A DNA stretch of 64,000 nucleotides from Comamonadaceae bacterium CG12_big_fil_rev_8_21_14_0_65_59_15 (GTDB lineage Bacteria; Pseudomonadota; Gammaproteobacteria; Burkholderiales; Burkholderiaceae_C), in NCBI GenBank assembly GCA_002786915.1, contig PCUV01000103.1, forward strand, positions 21,331-85,330, in the 5' to 3' direction. Below, piece after piece: positions 36,403 to 47,518 of the stretch (the stretch's first letter is position 1; every line of letters starts with the position of its first letter). Made by a program: the position numbers and the translations under genes. The notes under the pieces are model-generated. The model did not search any database and was not told the origin of the DNA. It worked only from the letters and a program-made list of their open reading frames with translations.

Positions 36403-38010
36403 ATGAACTCACGTCCTGCCAACACCGCTGCCCGCTCCACTCTGAAATTTGACGTGCTGATCGTCGGCAGCGGGCTGGCGGGCCTGAGCTCGGCGCTGCT
36501 GCTGCCAGCCGACAAAAAAATTGCCATCATCACCAAACGCGAGATCAACGTCGGCTCCAGCGGTTGGGCGCAGGGCGGCATGGCGGCGGTGTGGAACAAG
36601 AACGACAGCTTTGAAGCGCACATCAAGGACACGCACATTGCCGGGGCCGGTTTGTGCGACACAGACGCGACCCGCTTTGTGGTGGAAAACGCCCCCAAGG
36701 GCATCGCCTGGCTGCAAACCATGGGCGTGCCTTTTTCCAGGGAAGACGGTGAACTGCACCTGACGCGTGAAGGCGGCCACAGCGCGCGGCGCATCGTGCA
36801 CGTGACCGATGCCACCGGTGCCGCCGTGCAGCAAACGCTGATTGCGGCGGTCAAACAGGCGCCCAACGTAACGCTGTTTGAGCAGCACACACTGGTGGAC
36901 CTGATCACCAGCGACAAGCTGGGCCTGCCCGGCCCGAGCCGCTGCGTAGGGCTGTACGCGCTCGACAGCGACACCGACGAGGTGCTGACCTTTGAGGCAC
37001 CGCAAACCATTCTGGCCACCGGCGGGGCCGGCAAGGTGTATCTGTACACCACCAACCCTGATACCGCCACTGGCGACGGCATTGCAGCCGCGTGGCGCGC
37101 CGGTTGCCGCGTGCGCAACATGGAGTTCATCCAGTTTCACCCCACCTGCCTGTACCACCCGCACGCCAAGTCGTTTTTGATCAGCGAAGCGGTGCGTGGC
37201 GAAGGCGGTCGCCTGCTGTTGCCCGACGGCACGCGCTTCATGGAGCAGCACGACCCGCGCCTGGAGCTGGCCCCGCGCGACGTGGTGGCGCGCGCGATCG
37301 ACTTTGAAATGAAAAAAGGCGGCTTTGACTGCGTTTACCTGGACATCTCGCACCAGCCCAAGTCGTTTTTGCTGGAGCACTTTCCCAATATCTACGCGCG
37401 TTGTCTGGAACTGGGCATCGACATTTCCAAACAGCCGATCCCCGTGGTGCCCGCCGCCCACTACACCTGCGGTGGCGTGCTGGCCGACCTGAAAGGCCAT
37501 ACCGACATCGACGGCCTGTACGCCATTGGCGAAGCCGCCTGCAGCGGCCTGCACGGGGCCAACCGGCTGGCCAGCAATTCGCTGGTGGAATGTCTGGTGT
37601 TTGCGCAGGCCGCCACCACCGACATTGCCAGCGCCAACAACCCCGCAGGGGTCAGCCTGCCCGCGTGGGACGACAGCCGCGTCAGCGATGCCGACGAAGC
37701 GGTGGTGATCTCGCACAACTGGGACGAGCTGCGCCGCTTCATGTGGGACTACGTGGGCATTGTGCGCACCAACAAGCGGCTGGAGCGCGCCGCGCACCGC
37801 ATTGCGCTGCTCAAGTCTGAAATTCACGAGTTTTATTCCAACTTTCACGTCACGCGCGATCTGCTGGAACTGCGCAACCTGGTACAGGTGGCCGACCTGA
37901 TCGTGCGCAGCGCGCAAGCGCGCCATGAAAGCCGTGGCCTGCACTTCAGCCGCGATTACCCACAGTTGCTGGAGCAGGCGATCCCCACCACGCTCAGCCC
38001 GCGCGACTGA
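36403..38010 (+). CDS. nadB: L-aspartate oxidase
   Basis: FAD enzyme that oxidises aspartate to iminoaspartate, the first step of de novo NAD synthesis; product goes to NadA. 535 residues. FAD motif [16 protein letters not shown] at about residues 15-30, [12 protein letters not shown], the active-site region EFIQFHPT near residue 243, [13 protein letters not shown], and [12 protein letters not shown]. nadA and nadC are about 6 kb downstream on the opposite strand. Confidence 0.95.
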   Translation: MNSRPANTAARSTLKFDVLIVGSGLAGLSSALLLPADKKIAIITKREINVGSSGWAQGGMAAVWNKNDSFEAHIKDTHIAGAGLCDTDATRFVVENAPKGIAWLQTMGVPFSREDGELHLTREGGHSARRIVHVTDATGAAVQQTLIAAVKQAPNVTLFEQHTLVDLITSDKLGLPGPSRCVGLYALDSDTDEVLTFEAPQTILATGGAGKVYLYTTNPDTATGDGIAAAWRAGCRVRNMEFIQFHPTCLYHPHAKSFLISEAVRGEGGRLLLPDGTRFMEQHDPRLELAPRDVVARAIDFEMKKGGFDCVYLDISHQPKSFLLEHFPNIYARCLELGIDISKQPIPVVPAAHYTCGGVLADLKGHTDIDGLYAIGEAACSGLHGANRLASNSLVECLVFAQAATTDIASANNPAGVSLPAWDDSRVSDADEAVVISHNWDELRRFMWDYVGIVRTNKRLERAAHRIALLKSEIHEFYSNFHVTRDLLELRNLVQVADLIVRSAQARHESRGLHFSRDYPQLLEQAIPTTLSPRD

Positions 38011-38065
38011 CCGGCTAACCGCTGCCAGCTCCGTTAGACTCGCCAAGCTTTCCGAGGGACCTGCC

Positions 38066-38965
38066 ATGACACCACCGATTGAACAAAGCGCCTCCCCTTA
38101 CGGCACCCTGCCACCTGCCAGCCCGCTCGCCACGCGCAAGCCGGTGAGCCTGCCGCGCCTGCAAGAGATGCACGCGCGCGGCGAAAAAATCACCATGCTC
38201 ACCGCGTACGACGCCACCTTTGCCGCCGTGGCCGATGCGGCTGGGGTGGACTGCATTCTGGTCGGTGATTCGCTGGGCATGGTGTGCCAGGGTCTGTCCA
38301 GCACGGTGGGCGTGACGCTCGACACCATGCGCTACCACGTGGAAAGCGTAGCGCGGGGCTTGCGCCGTGCCCAAGCCACCACCTGGCTCATTGGCGACCT
38401 GCCCTACGGCACCTACCACGAGTCGCGCGAACAGGCACTGGGTAGCGCCGTGGAATTGATGCGTGCGGGTGCGCACATGGTCAAGCTTGAAGGCGGCGGC
38501 TGGAGTGCAGACACGGTGCGTTTTCTGGTCGAACGCGGCATTCCGGTGTGCGCGCACCTGGGGCTGACACCGCAAACCGTGCACGCGCTGGGCGGCTACC
38601 GCGTGCAGGGCAAAACGGTGGAATCTGCTGCCACGCTCAAACGCCACGCGCACGAGTTGCAGGATGCCGGTGCCACGCTCATGGTGCTGGAGATGGTACC
38701 CGCAGCCCTGGCCGCCGAGCTGACCACCGAACTACAGCACTGCGCCACCATCGGCATCGGTGCGGGCAACGGCACCGCCGGCCAGGTGCTGGTGCTACAC
38801 GACATGCTGGGGCTGAACCTGGGCAAAAACCCGAAGTTTGTGCGCAACTTCATGGCCAAGCTGCCCGGGTCGGCGGGTCAGCACGGCATCAAGGAAGCCA
38901 TGCAAGCTTATGTGAAGGCGGTCAAGGAAGGCAGCTTCCCCGACAACGCGCTGCACGCCTGGTGA
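38066..38965 (+). CDS. panB: 3-methyl-2-oxobutanoate hydroxymethyltransferase
   Basis: First step of pantothenate synthesis, using methylenetetrahydrofolate to hydroxymethylate ketoisovalerate. 299 residues, with an N-terminal extension of about 35. Motifs: [31 protein letters not shown] (Mg site), KLEGG, and [21 protein letters not shown] near the end. The start [13 protein letters not shown] is preferred over an upstream frame that overlaps nadB. Upstream of panC by 55 bp. Confidence 0.94.
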   Translation: MTPPIEQSASPYGTLPPASPLATRKPVSLPRLQEMHARGEKITMLTAYDATFAAVADAAGVDCILVGDSLGMVCQGLSSTVGVTLDTMRYHVESVARGLRRAQATTWLIGDLPYGTYHESREQALGSAVELMRAGAHMVKLEGGGWSADTVRFLVERGIPVCAHLGLTPQTVHALGGYRVQGKTVESAATLKRHAHELQDAGATLMVLEMVPAALAAELTTELQHCATIGIGAGNGTAGQVLVLHDMLGLNLGKNPKFVRNFMAKLPGSAGQHGIKEAMQAYVKAVKEGSFPDNALHAW

Positions 38966-38981
38966 CCATTTTTAGATGTGA

Positions 38982-39869
<888 letters not shown>

Positions 39870-39997
39870 GCCGATTAGCTCGGCCAGGCGATCCCCACTT
39901 ATTGGGTTGACAGACTTTCGTCGCCAATGCGCAACTCCTGCACAAGATAGAGCCAAGAGACGATTTGGCTTGCCATGTCAGACACTGTGCCTGTTGC

Positions 39998-40351
39998 TCA
40001 GCAAAAGTCAACCGACAGGTGTTCAAACGTGGCTTGCGGTGCAACGGTGCGCCCATTTCTAATGAATTTGACCAGCCCGTACTCAGCCATGGCGTGCATG
40101 GAGCGTGACACGTTGGCGGCGTGTTTACCCACCGCCTGCGCCAGGGTGTCCATGGAGTCAGGTTGCTGCTCACGCACCGCTTTGAGCAGGGCCAGGTTTT
40201 CATCCGACAACACCCGTGCCATGGCCGCAACCGAGGGGAACCAGACGTAGGGCTCATCTGCCATGCGCTGGCGTGTGCCGGCTGCAATAGCTAATGAACG
40301 CGCCCGTTGCTGCTCCACCGTGGCAATGCCCACTTTTAAAACTTTGTTCAT
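39998..40351 (-). CDS. TumA-type antitoxin / winged-helix regulator
   Basis: 117 residues with a winged helix-turn-helix in the second half (DSMDTLAQAVGKHAANVSRSMHAMAEYGLVKFI, split over residues ~64-96). It overlaps the upstream DUF6516 toxin-like gene by four bases, the toxin-first order of TumE-TumA modules. Probably represses the pair. Assignment rests on family resemblance plus gene order. Confidence 0.65.
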   Translation of the reverse strand: MNKVLKVGIATVEQQRARSLAIAAGTRQRMADEPYVWFPSVAAMARVLSDENLALLKAVREQQPDSMDTLAQAVGKHAANVSRSMHAMAEYGLVKFIRNGRTVAPQATFEHLSVDFC

Positions 40352-40731
40352 GGCAACACCTCTTTTAAAACCCGATCCACTTCAGCATAGAAATCACTGA
40401 TCAACTTGTAAGCCGTGTCAAACTGATAGAGCACACCCGCGTCGTTGGCACTGCGGTGACGGTGATCGTAAGGATACTTTTGACCAGCATGCAAAAACCG
40501 GGCACCTTCGGGCTTGATACCCCCATGAGCGTTGTCAAACCCAAGCAAGCGCTTGCCATCTGGTGCATGCAGGGTCAAGCTGTACCGGATGCCGTGCGGC
40601 CTCTCGTTCGATACCGTCGTCCGACGGGCTTCCATCTTGACCCAGTACCCTTCATCGTTTTGAAATTCAATGTTGCCGTCCAAGCCCAAAAGATAGTCCA
40701 GACCAGACTCGGTTGAGCGATGCGATTCCAT
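40348..40731 (-). CDS. TumE-type toxin (DUF6516 family)
   Basis: 127 residues. Matches the toxin TumE / DUF6516 pattern: FQNDEGYWVKMEARR, HGIRYSLTLHAPDGKRLLGFDN, and the charged KYPYDHRHRS followed by LISDFYAEVDRVL. A GTG five codons upstream (40746) is an alternative start. The pair lies alone between panC and the permease with gaps on both sides, as expected for an acquired module. The target of the toxin is not predicted here. Confidence 0.65.
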   Translation of the reverse strand: MESHRSTESGLDYLLGLDGNIEFQNDEGYWVKMEARRTTVSNERPHGIRYSLTLHAPDGKRLLGFDNAHGGIKPEGARFLHAGQKYPYDHRHRSANDAGVLYQFDTAYKLISDFYAEVDRVLKEVLP

Positions 40732-40837
40732 GCCAAATATTATCACAGATCGATATGTATTAAGCCGTCTTTAACAACAACTCATCCCATCCTGATGGAT
40801 CGTATTGCCTAGCTGCGTAGGGGGCAGGCCATCGGGG

Positions 40838-42127
40838 TCACCCCGCGCGCCGATTCAGCAGCGCATACAGCACGATCGCGCCAAAGGTGGCGGTGCCGAT
40901 GCCGCCCAGGGCAAAGTCGCCAAACTTCAGCGTGAAGTCGCCCGTGCCCAGCACCAGCGTGATGGCGGCCACGATCAGATTTTTGTTGTCCGAAAAATCG
41001 ACCTTGTTTTCCACCCAGATGCGCGCACCCGCCACCGCAATCAGGCCGAAAACGACGATGCTCACGCCGCCCATCACCGGCAGCGGAATGGTCTGGATGA
41101 CAGCGCCAAACTTGGGCGAAAAACCGAGCACGATGGCGATCAGCGCGGCCACCAGAAACAGCGCGGTGGAATAGATTTTGGTGGCGGCCATCACGCCAAT
41201 GTTTTCAGCGTAGGTGGTCACGCCCGTGCCGCCGGCGCTGCCGCTGACCATGGTGGCGACCCCGTCGCCAATAAAGGCGCGGCCCATGTACTGGTCCAGG
41301 TTGCGCCCGGTCATGGCTGTCACGGCCTTGATATGGCCCAGGTTTTCGGCCACCAGAATGATGGCTACCGGGGCAATCATCAGCATCGCCTTGGCGTCAA
41401 ACACCGGCGCGGCAAAGTTGGGGCTGCCCACCCATGCGGCGTTGAACAGGCCGGTCAAATCCATCGGTTTACCCAGCCCCAGGCCGTTGGTGAGCAGCGC
41501 GTAGGCCAGGCTGGCAATGACCAGCCCGACCAGAATCAGCAGGCGCTGCACCATGCCACGGGTAAACACCGCCACCAGCGCCACGCAAACAAAGGTCAAT
41601 GCCTGCATCCAGCTGTCAAAGTTGCTGGCAGCCATGTTCTTGATGGGCACGCTGGCCAGGTTCAGACCAATGACCGCCACCACCGAACCAGTCACCACCG
41701 GGGGCATCAACTTTTCGATCCAGCGTGTGCCCATGGCCTGCACGATCAGGCCGATGGCCGTGTACGCCGCGCCGCAGGCAATGATGCCACCCAGCGCCAC
41801 ACCTATATTGGTGTTGAGCCCCTTGCCGGCGTAGCCGGTGGCAGCAATCACCACGCCAATAAAAGCAAAGCTGGACCCCAGGTAACTGGGCACCTTGCCA
41901 CCGGTGATGACAAAAAAGATCAGCGTGCCAATGCCGCTCATCAAGATAGCCAGGTTGGGGTCAAACCCCATCAGGATGGGGGCCAGCACGGTGGCGCCAA
42001 ACATGGCAATCACGTGCTGCATGCCCATCACCGCCGTTTGCGGCCAGGGCAGGCGCTCGTCGGGGGCAATCACGCCGCCTTGGCGCAGGATGTCGGGGCT
42101 TTTTTCGGTCCAGTCCAGCAAGCTCAT
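40838..42127 (-). CDS. uracil/xanthine permease, NCS2 family
   Basis: About 429 residues and 12-14 membrane spans. Nucleobase-cation symporter 2 features: QHVIAMFGATVLAPILMGFDP near residue 35, TGSVVAVIGLNLA, LVAENLGHIKAV (substrate Glu) and the helix-break motif GTGVTTYAENIGVMAATKIYS near residue 290. Closest by pattern to UraA/RutG uracil carriers. The start MSLLDWTEKSPDIL is chosen because AAGGAA lies just upstream; the frame stays open further. It is downstream of nadA by 104 bp. Confidence 0.88.
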   Translation of the reverse strand: MSLLDWTEKSPDILRQGGVIAPDERLPWPQTAVMGMQHVIAMFGATVLAPILMGFDPNLAILMSGIGTLIFFVITGGKVPSYLGSSFAFIGVVIAATGYAGKGLNTNIGVALGGIIACGAAYTAIGLIVQAMGTRWIEKLMPPVVTGSVVAVIGLNLASVPIKNMAASNFDSWMQALTFVCVALVAVFTRGMVQRLLILVGLVIASLAYALLTNGLGLGKPMDLTGLFNAAWVGSPNFAAPVFDAKAMLMIAPVAIILVAENLGHIKAVTAMTGRNLDQYMGRAFIGDGVATMVSGSAGGTGVTTYAENIGVMAATKIYSTALFLVAALIAIVLGFSPKFGAVIQTIPLPVMGGVSIVVFGLIAVAGARIWVENKVDFSDNKNLIVAAITLVLGTGDFTLKFGDFALGGIGTATFGAIVLYALLNRRAG

Positions 42128-42231
42128 AAAGTTCCTTTTTTTTACAGGTTCAACCAGGGGCGCAGGCTTGTGACCCCGCCCCACCAGTGCGGCCGGGTTG
42201 CGCCGCCATACGCTTCATTATTCAGAGCTAC

Positions 42232-43374
42232 TTAGGCAGCACCTATCTGGGCTACCAGGCTGCCAGGCACTGGACCATTTTTCAACGCGGCGGTAAAGGC
42301 CAGCATGCGGTCGATCGGCAGGCGCGCGCGCACACCCAGCGCCGGATCAACCTGAATTTGATTGGCGCCGGTTTCCAGCACACGCGCTACGTCGGCCAGG
42401 CCGTTCATGGCCATCCACGGGCAGTGCGCGCAGCTTTTGCAGGTAGCGCTGTTGCCAGCCGTGGGGGCCTCAATAAAGGTTTTGCCGGGGTTGAGCGTGC
42501 GCAGCTTGTGCAGCATGCCGTTGTCGGTGGCGACGATGAATTCTTTGGCGTCCATCTCGCGCGCGGCTTTCAAAATGCCGCTGGTGGAGCCCACCGCATG
42601 CGCCAGCGCCACCACGGCAGCGGGTGACTCGGGGTGCACCAGCACCTTGGCGCCAGGGTGCTCTTGCAGCAACGCTTGCAGCTCAAAAGCCTTGAACTCG
42701 TCGTGCACGATGCACGAGCCGCCCCACATCACCATATCTGCGCCGGTCTCGCGCTGGATATAGCCGCCCAGATGGCGGTCGGGGGCCCACAGGATTTTGT
42801 GGCCCTGGTCTTTGAGCGCGCGCACGATCTCCAGCGCGCAACTGCTGGTCACCAGCCAGTCGGCACGCGCCTTGACGGCCGCGCTGGTGTTGGCATAGAC
42901 GACCACGGTGCGGTCCGGGTGGGCGTCGCAAACGGCGCTGAATTCGTCCACCGGGCAACCCAGGTCGAGCGAGCAGGTGGCGTCCAGGTCGGGCATGAGC
43001 ACGGTCTTGTGGGGCGACAAAATCTTGGAGGTTTCGCCCATAAAGCGCACACCGCTCACCACCAGCGTCTGCGCCGCGTGGTCGCGCCCAAAGCGCGCCA
43101 TCTCCAGGCTATCGCTGACGATGCCACCGGTTTCTTCGGCCAGGTCTTGCAGGTCGGGGTGCACGTAGTAGTGAGACACCATGACAGCGTTTTTGGCTTT
43201 CAGCAGGTGGCGGATCTTGTCTTTGAGCGCGGCGCGCTCGGCCGGTGTGGGCTCTTGCGGCACGCGCGCCCAAGCGTGTTTGGTGGTGCAAACGGCGTTG
43301 ATGGCGTGCACCGCATCGGCCGCGCGCTCGGGTTGTTCGTAATCGACCGTTTTGAGGGGGGATGAAGTGGGCAT
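42232..43374 (-). CDS. nadA: quinolinate synthase
   Basis: [4Fe-4S] enzyme condensing iminoaspartate and dihydroxyacetone phosphate to quinolinate. 380 residues. Motifs: [29 protein letters not shown], cluster cysteines in [21 protein letters not shown] and [21 protein letters not shown] one codon upstream is an alternative start. Follows nadC by 47 bp; that gap contains a mini-repeat. Confidence 0.95.
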   Translation of the reverse strand: MPTSSPLKTVDYEQPERAADAVHAINAVCTTKHAWARVPQEPTPAERAALKDKIRHLLKAKNAVMVSHYYVHPDLQDLAEETGGIVSDSLEMARFGRDHAAQTLVVSGVRFMGETSKILSPHKTVLMPDLDATCSLDLGCPVDEFSAVCDAHPDRTVVVYANTSAAVKARADWLVTSSCALEIVRALKDQGHKILWAPDRHLGGYIQRETGADMVMWGGSCIVHDEFKAFELQALLQEHPGAKVLVHPESPAAVVALAHAVGSTSGILKAAREMDAKEFIVATDNGMLHKLRTLNPGKTFIEAPTAGNSATCKSCAHCPWMAMNGLADVARVLETGANQIQVDPALGVRARLPIDRMLAFTAALKNGPVPGSLVAQIGAA

Positions 43375-43390
43375 CAAGGTTGTCCTGAAA

Positions 43391-43445
43391 CTATGCTTTC
43401 AATAGCTGATCGTGCTCACTGCTATTGGGCTACCGGCCTGAAACG
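43391..43445 (+). repeat. Comamonadaceae-type mini-repeat between nadC and nadA
   Basis: TTTCAATAGCTGATCGTGCTCACTGCTATTGGGCTACCGG in two adjoining pieces: TTTCAATAGCTG, then TATTGGGCTACCGGCC. It runs across the nadC stop codon at 43422, so the last NadC residues may be repeat-derived. Confidence 0.5.
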
Positions 43446-44300
43446 CATCGAAAAATCGATGGCTTTGACGTCTTTGGTCAGCGCACCAATCGAAATACGA
43501 TCCACCCCGGTGGAAGCAATGGCCCGCACGGTGGACAGGTTGACGCCACCCGACACCTCCAGCAGCGCGCGCCCGGCGTTCAGGCGCACCGCCTCGTGCA
43601 TCTGACCCAGGCTCATGTTGTCCAGCAGCACCATGGATGCCCCAGCGTTCAGCGCTTCTTCAAGCTGCTGGATGGTCTCGACCTCGATTTCAACAAACTT
43701 GGCCTGCGGAGCCACCTCGGCGGCACGGCGCAACACCGCTGCCACGCCGCCAGCCGCCGCAATGTGGTTGTCCTTGATCAGCACGGCGTCATACAGACCA
43801 ATGCGATGGTTGACGCCCCCACCGATATGCACCGCGTACTTTTGCGCCAAGCGAAGCCCGGGCAGCGTCTTGCGCGTATCAACAATGCGCGCGCGGTTGC
43901 CAGGCACCTCCCGGATGGCCTGCACAAACGCACTGGTCTTGGTGGCCACAGCACTGAGCAATTGCAGAAAATTCAACGCGGTGCGCTCGGCTGTCAGCAA
44001 GGCTGGCGCCAGCCCTTCTACCTCCAGAATGACCTGATCGGCCTTGCAGCGGTGCCCCTCGGCCACGTGCCAGGTGATCTTGGCCTGCACGTCGAGTTGT
44101 AAAAAAGCCGCTTCCACCCAGGCGTGGCCACAAATAACCGCCTCTTCACGGCACACCACGGTAGCGCGCGCACGCGTGGCCGCGTCCACCAGCGCAGCGG
44201 TCAGGTCGCCGGCGCCCACGTCTTCTTGCAGCGCGCGCGCCACGTCGCTGTGCGCCAATGGCGCCAGCACTGCCGCAGAAAATACCTTTGAGGCGGTCAT
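43422..44300 (-). CDS. nadC: nicotinate-nucleotide pyrophosphorylase (carboxylating)
   Basis: Converts quinolinate and PRPP to nicotinate mononucleotide. 292 residues. Key parts: EDVGAGDLTAALV near residue 27, ERTALNFLQLLSAVATKT, DTRKTLPGLRLAQKYAVHIGG (active-site Arg/Lys), NHRIGLYDAVLIKDNHI, EVETIQQLEEAL and SGGVNLSTVRAIASTGVD. Sits 24 bp after gpsA and before nadA, likely one transcript. Confidence 0.95.
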   Translation of the reverse strand: MTASKVFSAAVLAPLAHSDVARALQEDVGAGDLTAALVDAATRARATVVCREEAVICGHAWVEAAFLQLDVQAKITWHVAEGHRCKADQVILEVEGLAPALLTAERTALNFLQLLSAVATKTSAFVQAIREVPGNRARIVDTRKTLPGLRLAQKYAVHIGGGVNHRIGLYDAVLIKDNHIAAAGGVAAVLRRAAEVAPQAKFVEIEVETIQQLEEALNAGASMVLLDNMSLGQMHEAVRLNAGRALLEVSGGVNLSTVRAIASTGVDRISIGALTKDVKAIDFSMRFRPVAQ

Positions 44301-44324
44301 GAAAATCTCCTGTCCAAATCAGTG

Positions 44325-45350
44325 TCAGGCCAGCGCGTGGCCCTCGGCCGCGGGTTCGCGCTCCATCAGGGAGGCGACCGCCTCGGCCGGGCTCATCTGG
44401 CCTTGCAACAGTGCCACCACGGCGCTGGCAATCGGCATATCAACGCCCAGCCGGTCTGCCCGCTGCACCACGGTATGCGCACTGTAAACGCCTTCGGCCA
44501 CATGACCCAGCGCGCCGGTAGCTTGCGCCAACGTCAGCCCCTTTGCCAATGCCAGGCCCACCTGCCGGTTGCGCGACAGATCACCGGTGGCGGTGAGCAC
44601 CAGGTCCCCCAAGCCGCTCAAGCCCATAAAGGTCTCCGCCCGTGCGCCCAGCGCCAACCCTAAGCGAGTCATTTCGGCCAAGCCCCGCGTGATGAGCGCC
44701 GCACGCGCATTCAGGCCCAGTTGCAGGCCGTCGCACAGGCCGGTGGCGATGGCCAGCACGTTTTTGACCGCACCACCCACTTCCACACCCACCAGATCGT
44801 CGTTGGCATAGACGCGCAAATGGGCGCCGTGAAAAGCGTGGACCAATGCTTGGCGCACCGGTGCATGCGCACTGGCAGCCACCAGCGCGGTGGGCTGACC
44901 CAACGCCACTTCCAGCGCAAAACTGGGGCCACTGAGCAAACCCGCTTGCAGGTGCGGAGCCACCTGGGTCTGGATTTCGTGCGCCAACAGCCCCACCGCG
45001 TCTCTCGCGTCTGTCCTGGGGGCCTCAAAACCCTTGCACAACCAGACCACTGGGGCCGAGCAGTCGCGCAGGCCGGTCAGCATGGAGCGCAGGGCCGACA
45101 TGGGCGTGGCCACCAGCACCAGGTCGGCCTGAACCGAGAGTTTCACGAGTTCAGGCCAGTCAGCCGCGCTGAATGCCAGCGCGTCAGGCAGCCGCACGTC
45201 GGGCAGGTAGCGCTGGTTTTGGCGCACCTGCTGCAATGGGTGCACTTGTTGCGCGTTACGCGCCCACAGCGTCACCTGATGCGCTTGCAACGCAGCCCGT
45301 GCGGCCAGCGCCGTACCCCATGCACCGGCCCCAATGACTATGATGTTCAT
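44325..45350 (-). CDS. gpsA: glycerol-3-phosphate dehydrogenase [NAD(P)+]
   Basis: Makes sn-glycerol 3-phosphate for phospholipids. 341 residues; NAD motif [17 protein letters not shown] at the N-terminus, [23 protein letters not shown], and the catalytic lysine in [14 protein letters not shown] near residue 200, then [20 protein letters not shown]. Typical Burkholderiales neighbour of secB. Confidence 0.95.
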   Translation of the reverse strand: MNIIVIGAGAWGTALAARAALQAHQVTLWARNAQQVHPLQQVRQNQRYLPDVRLPDALAFSAADWPELVKLSVQADLVLVATPMSALRSMLTGLRDCSAPVVWLCKGFEAPRTDARDAVGLLAHEIQTQVAPHLQAGLLSGPSFALEVALGQPTALVAASAHAPVRQALVHAFHGAHLRVYANDDLVGVEVGGAVKNVLAIATGLCDGLQLGLNARAALITRGLAEMTRLGLALGARAETFMGLSGLGDLVLTATGDLSRNRQVGLALAKGLTLAQATGALGHVAEGVYSAHTVVQRADRLGVDMPIASAVVALLQGQMSPAEAVASLMEREPAAEGHALA

Positions 45351-45400
45351 AGCTTTTCAGGCAATCGGCATGAGGGCTGGAGGCATAAAAACTTACAGAT

Positions 45401-45862
45401 TTACTGAACGGAAGGTGTCTCTGCTGCGCCCGCTTGCGCAGCCTGTTGCTGCTGCTCATACATGGCCTGAAAATTGATTTCAGACAGATGCACCGGCGGG
45501 AAACCCGCGCGCTGAATCAGGTCGGCCACGTTGCCGCGCAAATAGGGATAGACAATTTGCGGGCAGGCAATGCCCATGACCGGGCCCATTTGCTCTTGTG
45601 GCAAGTTGCGAATTTCAAAAATGCCGGCTTGCGAGGCTTCCACGAGAAACACCGTCTTGTCTGCAATTTTTGTATGCACGGTGGCGGTCACCACCACTTC
45701 AAACACGCCCTCGCCCACGGGCTGCGCGTTCACGCCGAGCTGGATATCGACACTGGGTTGCTCTTTTTCCAGCAGGATGGCGGGTGAATTGGGTTGCTCC
45801 AGCGACGCTTCTTTAAGGTACACACGTTGAATCTGAAACACGGGGGTAGCGGTATCGGTCAT
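45401..45862 (-). CDS. secB: protein-export chaperone SecB
   Basis: Tetrameric cytosolic chaperone handing preproteins to SecA. 153 residues: [19 protein letters not shown] at the start, [13 protein letters not shown], and the highly conserved [24 protein letters not shown] near residues 108-131 in two joined motifs. Gene order grxC-secB-gpsA is standard here. Confidence 0.95.
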   Translation of the reverse strand: MTDTATPVFQIQRVYLKEASLEQPNSPAILLEKEQPSVDIQLGVNAQPVGEGVFEVVVTATVHTKIADKTVFLVEASQAGIFEIRNLPQEQMGPVMGIACPQIVYPYLRGNVADLIQRAGFPPVHLSEINFQAMYEQQQQAAQAGAAETPSVQ

Positions 45863-45914
45863 AAGGTTCTCTTGGTTAAAAAATGGGGTTTAAGGGCTTA
45901 TCCAAGAACAAGTC

Positions 45915-46175
45915 CTAAGAAGCGTTCAGCAGCGGCAGCAAGCCGCCGCGTGCGTCCAGCGCCGTCAGGTCGTCGCAGCCACCGACGTGGGTGTCGCCGA
46001 TGAAAATTTGCGGTACGGTACGCCGCCCGGTGCTGCGCATCATCTCGTCGCGCTGCTCGGGCTGCGTGTCAATGCGGATTTCGTCGATCTGCTCCACACC
46101 GCGCGCCTTGAGCAGTTGCTTGGCGCGGATGCAATACGGACACACCGCGGTGGTGTACATCTTGACAGTTTGCAT
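45915..46175 (-). CDS. grxC: glutaredoxin 3
   Basis: 86-residue thiol-disulfide carrier with active site C12-P-Y-C15 in TTAVCPYCIRAKQLL, cis-proline region RRTVPQIFIGDTHVGGCDDL. Between rhodanese and secB genes; spacing 27 and 52 bp. Confidence 0.93.
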   Translation of the reverse strand: MQTVKMYTTAVCPYCIRAKQLLKARGVEQIDEIRIDTQPEQRDEMMRSTGRRTVPQIFIGDTHVGGCDDLTALDARGGLLPLLNAS

Positions 46176-46202
46176 GGGAATACCTTCTTGAAAAACGGGG
46201 TA

Positions 46203-46610
46203 TCAGGCCTTTTCAACCGGCAGATTGGCGCTGCGCCAGGCGGTCATGCCGCCCGAGAGCGACTGCACGTTCTCAAAACCCACTTTTTTGGCCAAGGCAA
46301 CGGCCCGGCTGCTGCGCGCACCGGTATGGCATACCAGAATGAGCGGCGTGGCCTTGTTTTTGACCGCGCTGGCCAGTTTTTCTTCCAGCTGCGCCAGCGG
46401 CACGTTTTTGGCGCCAATGACATGGCCCGCCGCAAACTCAGCCGGTTCACAGACATCGACCACCACAGCTTTTTGCCGGTTCATCAACAGCACCGCAGCA
46501 TCCGCGCTCAAGGCGCCGGGACCGCCACGCCCCAGCGTGGGCCACAGCAGCATGCCACCGGCTGACAGCGCCACGGCGATCAACATCCAGTTATCCAGAA
46601 TAAATTTCAC
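46203..46610 (-). CDS. membrane-anchored rhodanese-like protein
   Basis: 135 residues: one N-terminal membrane span (residues ~8-26, MLIAVALSAGGMLLW) and a rhodanese domain with the active cysteine in LILVCHTGARSSRAVALAKK near residue 95. Sulfur transferase or sensor; substrate not known. First gene of the rhodanese-grxC-secB-gpsA run, divergent from gpmA across 82 bp. Confidence 0.88.
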   Translation of the reverse strand: MKFILDNWMLIAVALSAGGMLLWPTLGRGGPGALSADAAVLLMNRQKAVVVDVCEPAEFAAGHVIGAKNVPLAQLEEKLASAVKNKATPLILVCHTGARSSRAVALAKKVGFENVQSLSGGMTAWRSANLPVEKA

Positions 46611-46692
46611 TTAACAGTCCTTGTTCTACGGGTGAAGCAACGCCGCATTTTAGAATGCCGGACTGCCCGCGACTCCGACCCTCTCACATACC

Positions 46693-47436
46693 ATGCACAA
46701 ACTTGTCCTTATTCGCCACGGCGAATCCACCTGGAACCTTGAAAACCGCTTCACCGGCTGGACCGACGTGGACCTGACGCCGCTGGGGCTGGAACAGGCC
46801 AAAAGCGCCGGACGCCTGCTCAAGGCCGAAGGCTACGACTTTGACATTGCTTACACCAGCGTCTTGAAGCGCGCCACCCGCACACTGTGGCATGTGCTTG
46901 ACGAGATGGATCGCACCTGGCTGCCGGTGGTCAACAGCTGGCGGCTTAATGAGCGCCACTACGGCGCGCTGCAGGGGCTCAACAAGTCTGACATGGCCAA
47001 GCAATACGGCGACGCGCAGGTGCTGGTCTGGCGGCGCAGCTACGACACCCCACCGCCTGCGCTCACGCCCGACGACCCGCGCTGCGAGCGCGCTGACGTG
47101 CGCTACGCCAAGCTTCAGCCCGAGCAGGTGCCACTGACGGAATGCCTGAAAGACACGGTAGCGCGCGTCATGCCGTTCTGGAACGAGGCGCTGGCCCCGG
47201 CCATACGGCTTGGTAAACGGGTGGTGGTGGCGGCGCACGGTAACTCCATCCGCGCACTGGTCAAATATCTTGACGGCATTTCAGACGCCGACATCGTGGG
47301 CCTGAATATCCCCAACGGCATCCCCCTTGTTTACGAGCTTAACGAGGCGCTTGAACCCATTCGCCATTACTATCTGGGCGACGCCGAGGCAGCGGCCCGC
47401 GCCGCAGCAGCGGTGGCTGCGCAAGGCAAACGCTGA
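46693..47436 (+). CDS. gpmA: 2,3-bisphosphoglycerate-dependent phosphoglycerate mutase
   Basis: Glycolytic interconversion of 3- and 2-phosphoglycerate. 247 residues; phosphohistidine in [19 protein letters not shown] at residues 5-23 (H9), [24 protein letters not shown], and second histidine in [13 protein letters not shown]. Followed by ctpA. Confidence 0.95.
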   Translation: MHKLVLIRHGESTWNLENRFTGWTDVDLTPLGLEQAKSAGRLLKAEGYDFDIAYTSVLKRATRTLWHVLDEMDRTWLPVVNSWRLNERHYGALQGLNKSDMAKQYGDAQVLVWRRSYDTPPPALTPDDPRCERADVRYAKLQPEQVPLTECLKDTVARVMPFWNEALAPAIRLGKRVVVAAHGNSIRALVKYLDGISDADIVGLNIPNGIPLVYELNEALEPIRHYYLGDAEAAARAAAAVAAQGKR

Positions 47437-47518
47437 TATTTTGGTGTTGTCACCGGAACCTGCTGCGCCACACCAGCTCCAAACAAGCCGCTTCGCTCTC
47501 ACTAGATTTGGAATCACC

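Noticed and set aside
36409..38067. 552-residue minus-strand open frame opposite nadB
   Set aside because: Antisense shadow; NadB on the plus strand has full catalytic motifs.
40805..42235. 476-residue plus-strand open frame
   Set aside because: Shadow of the NCS2 permease on the opposite strand; rich in His and Gln, no known motif.
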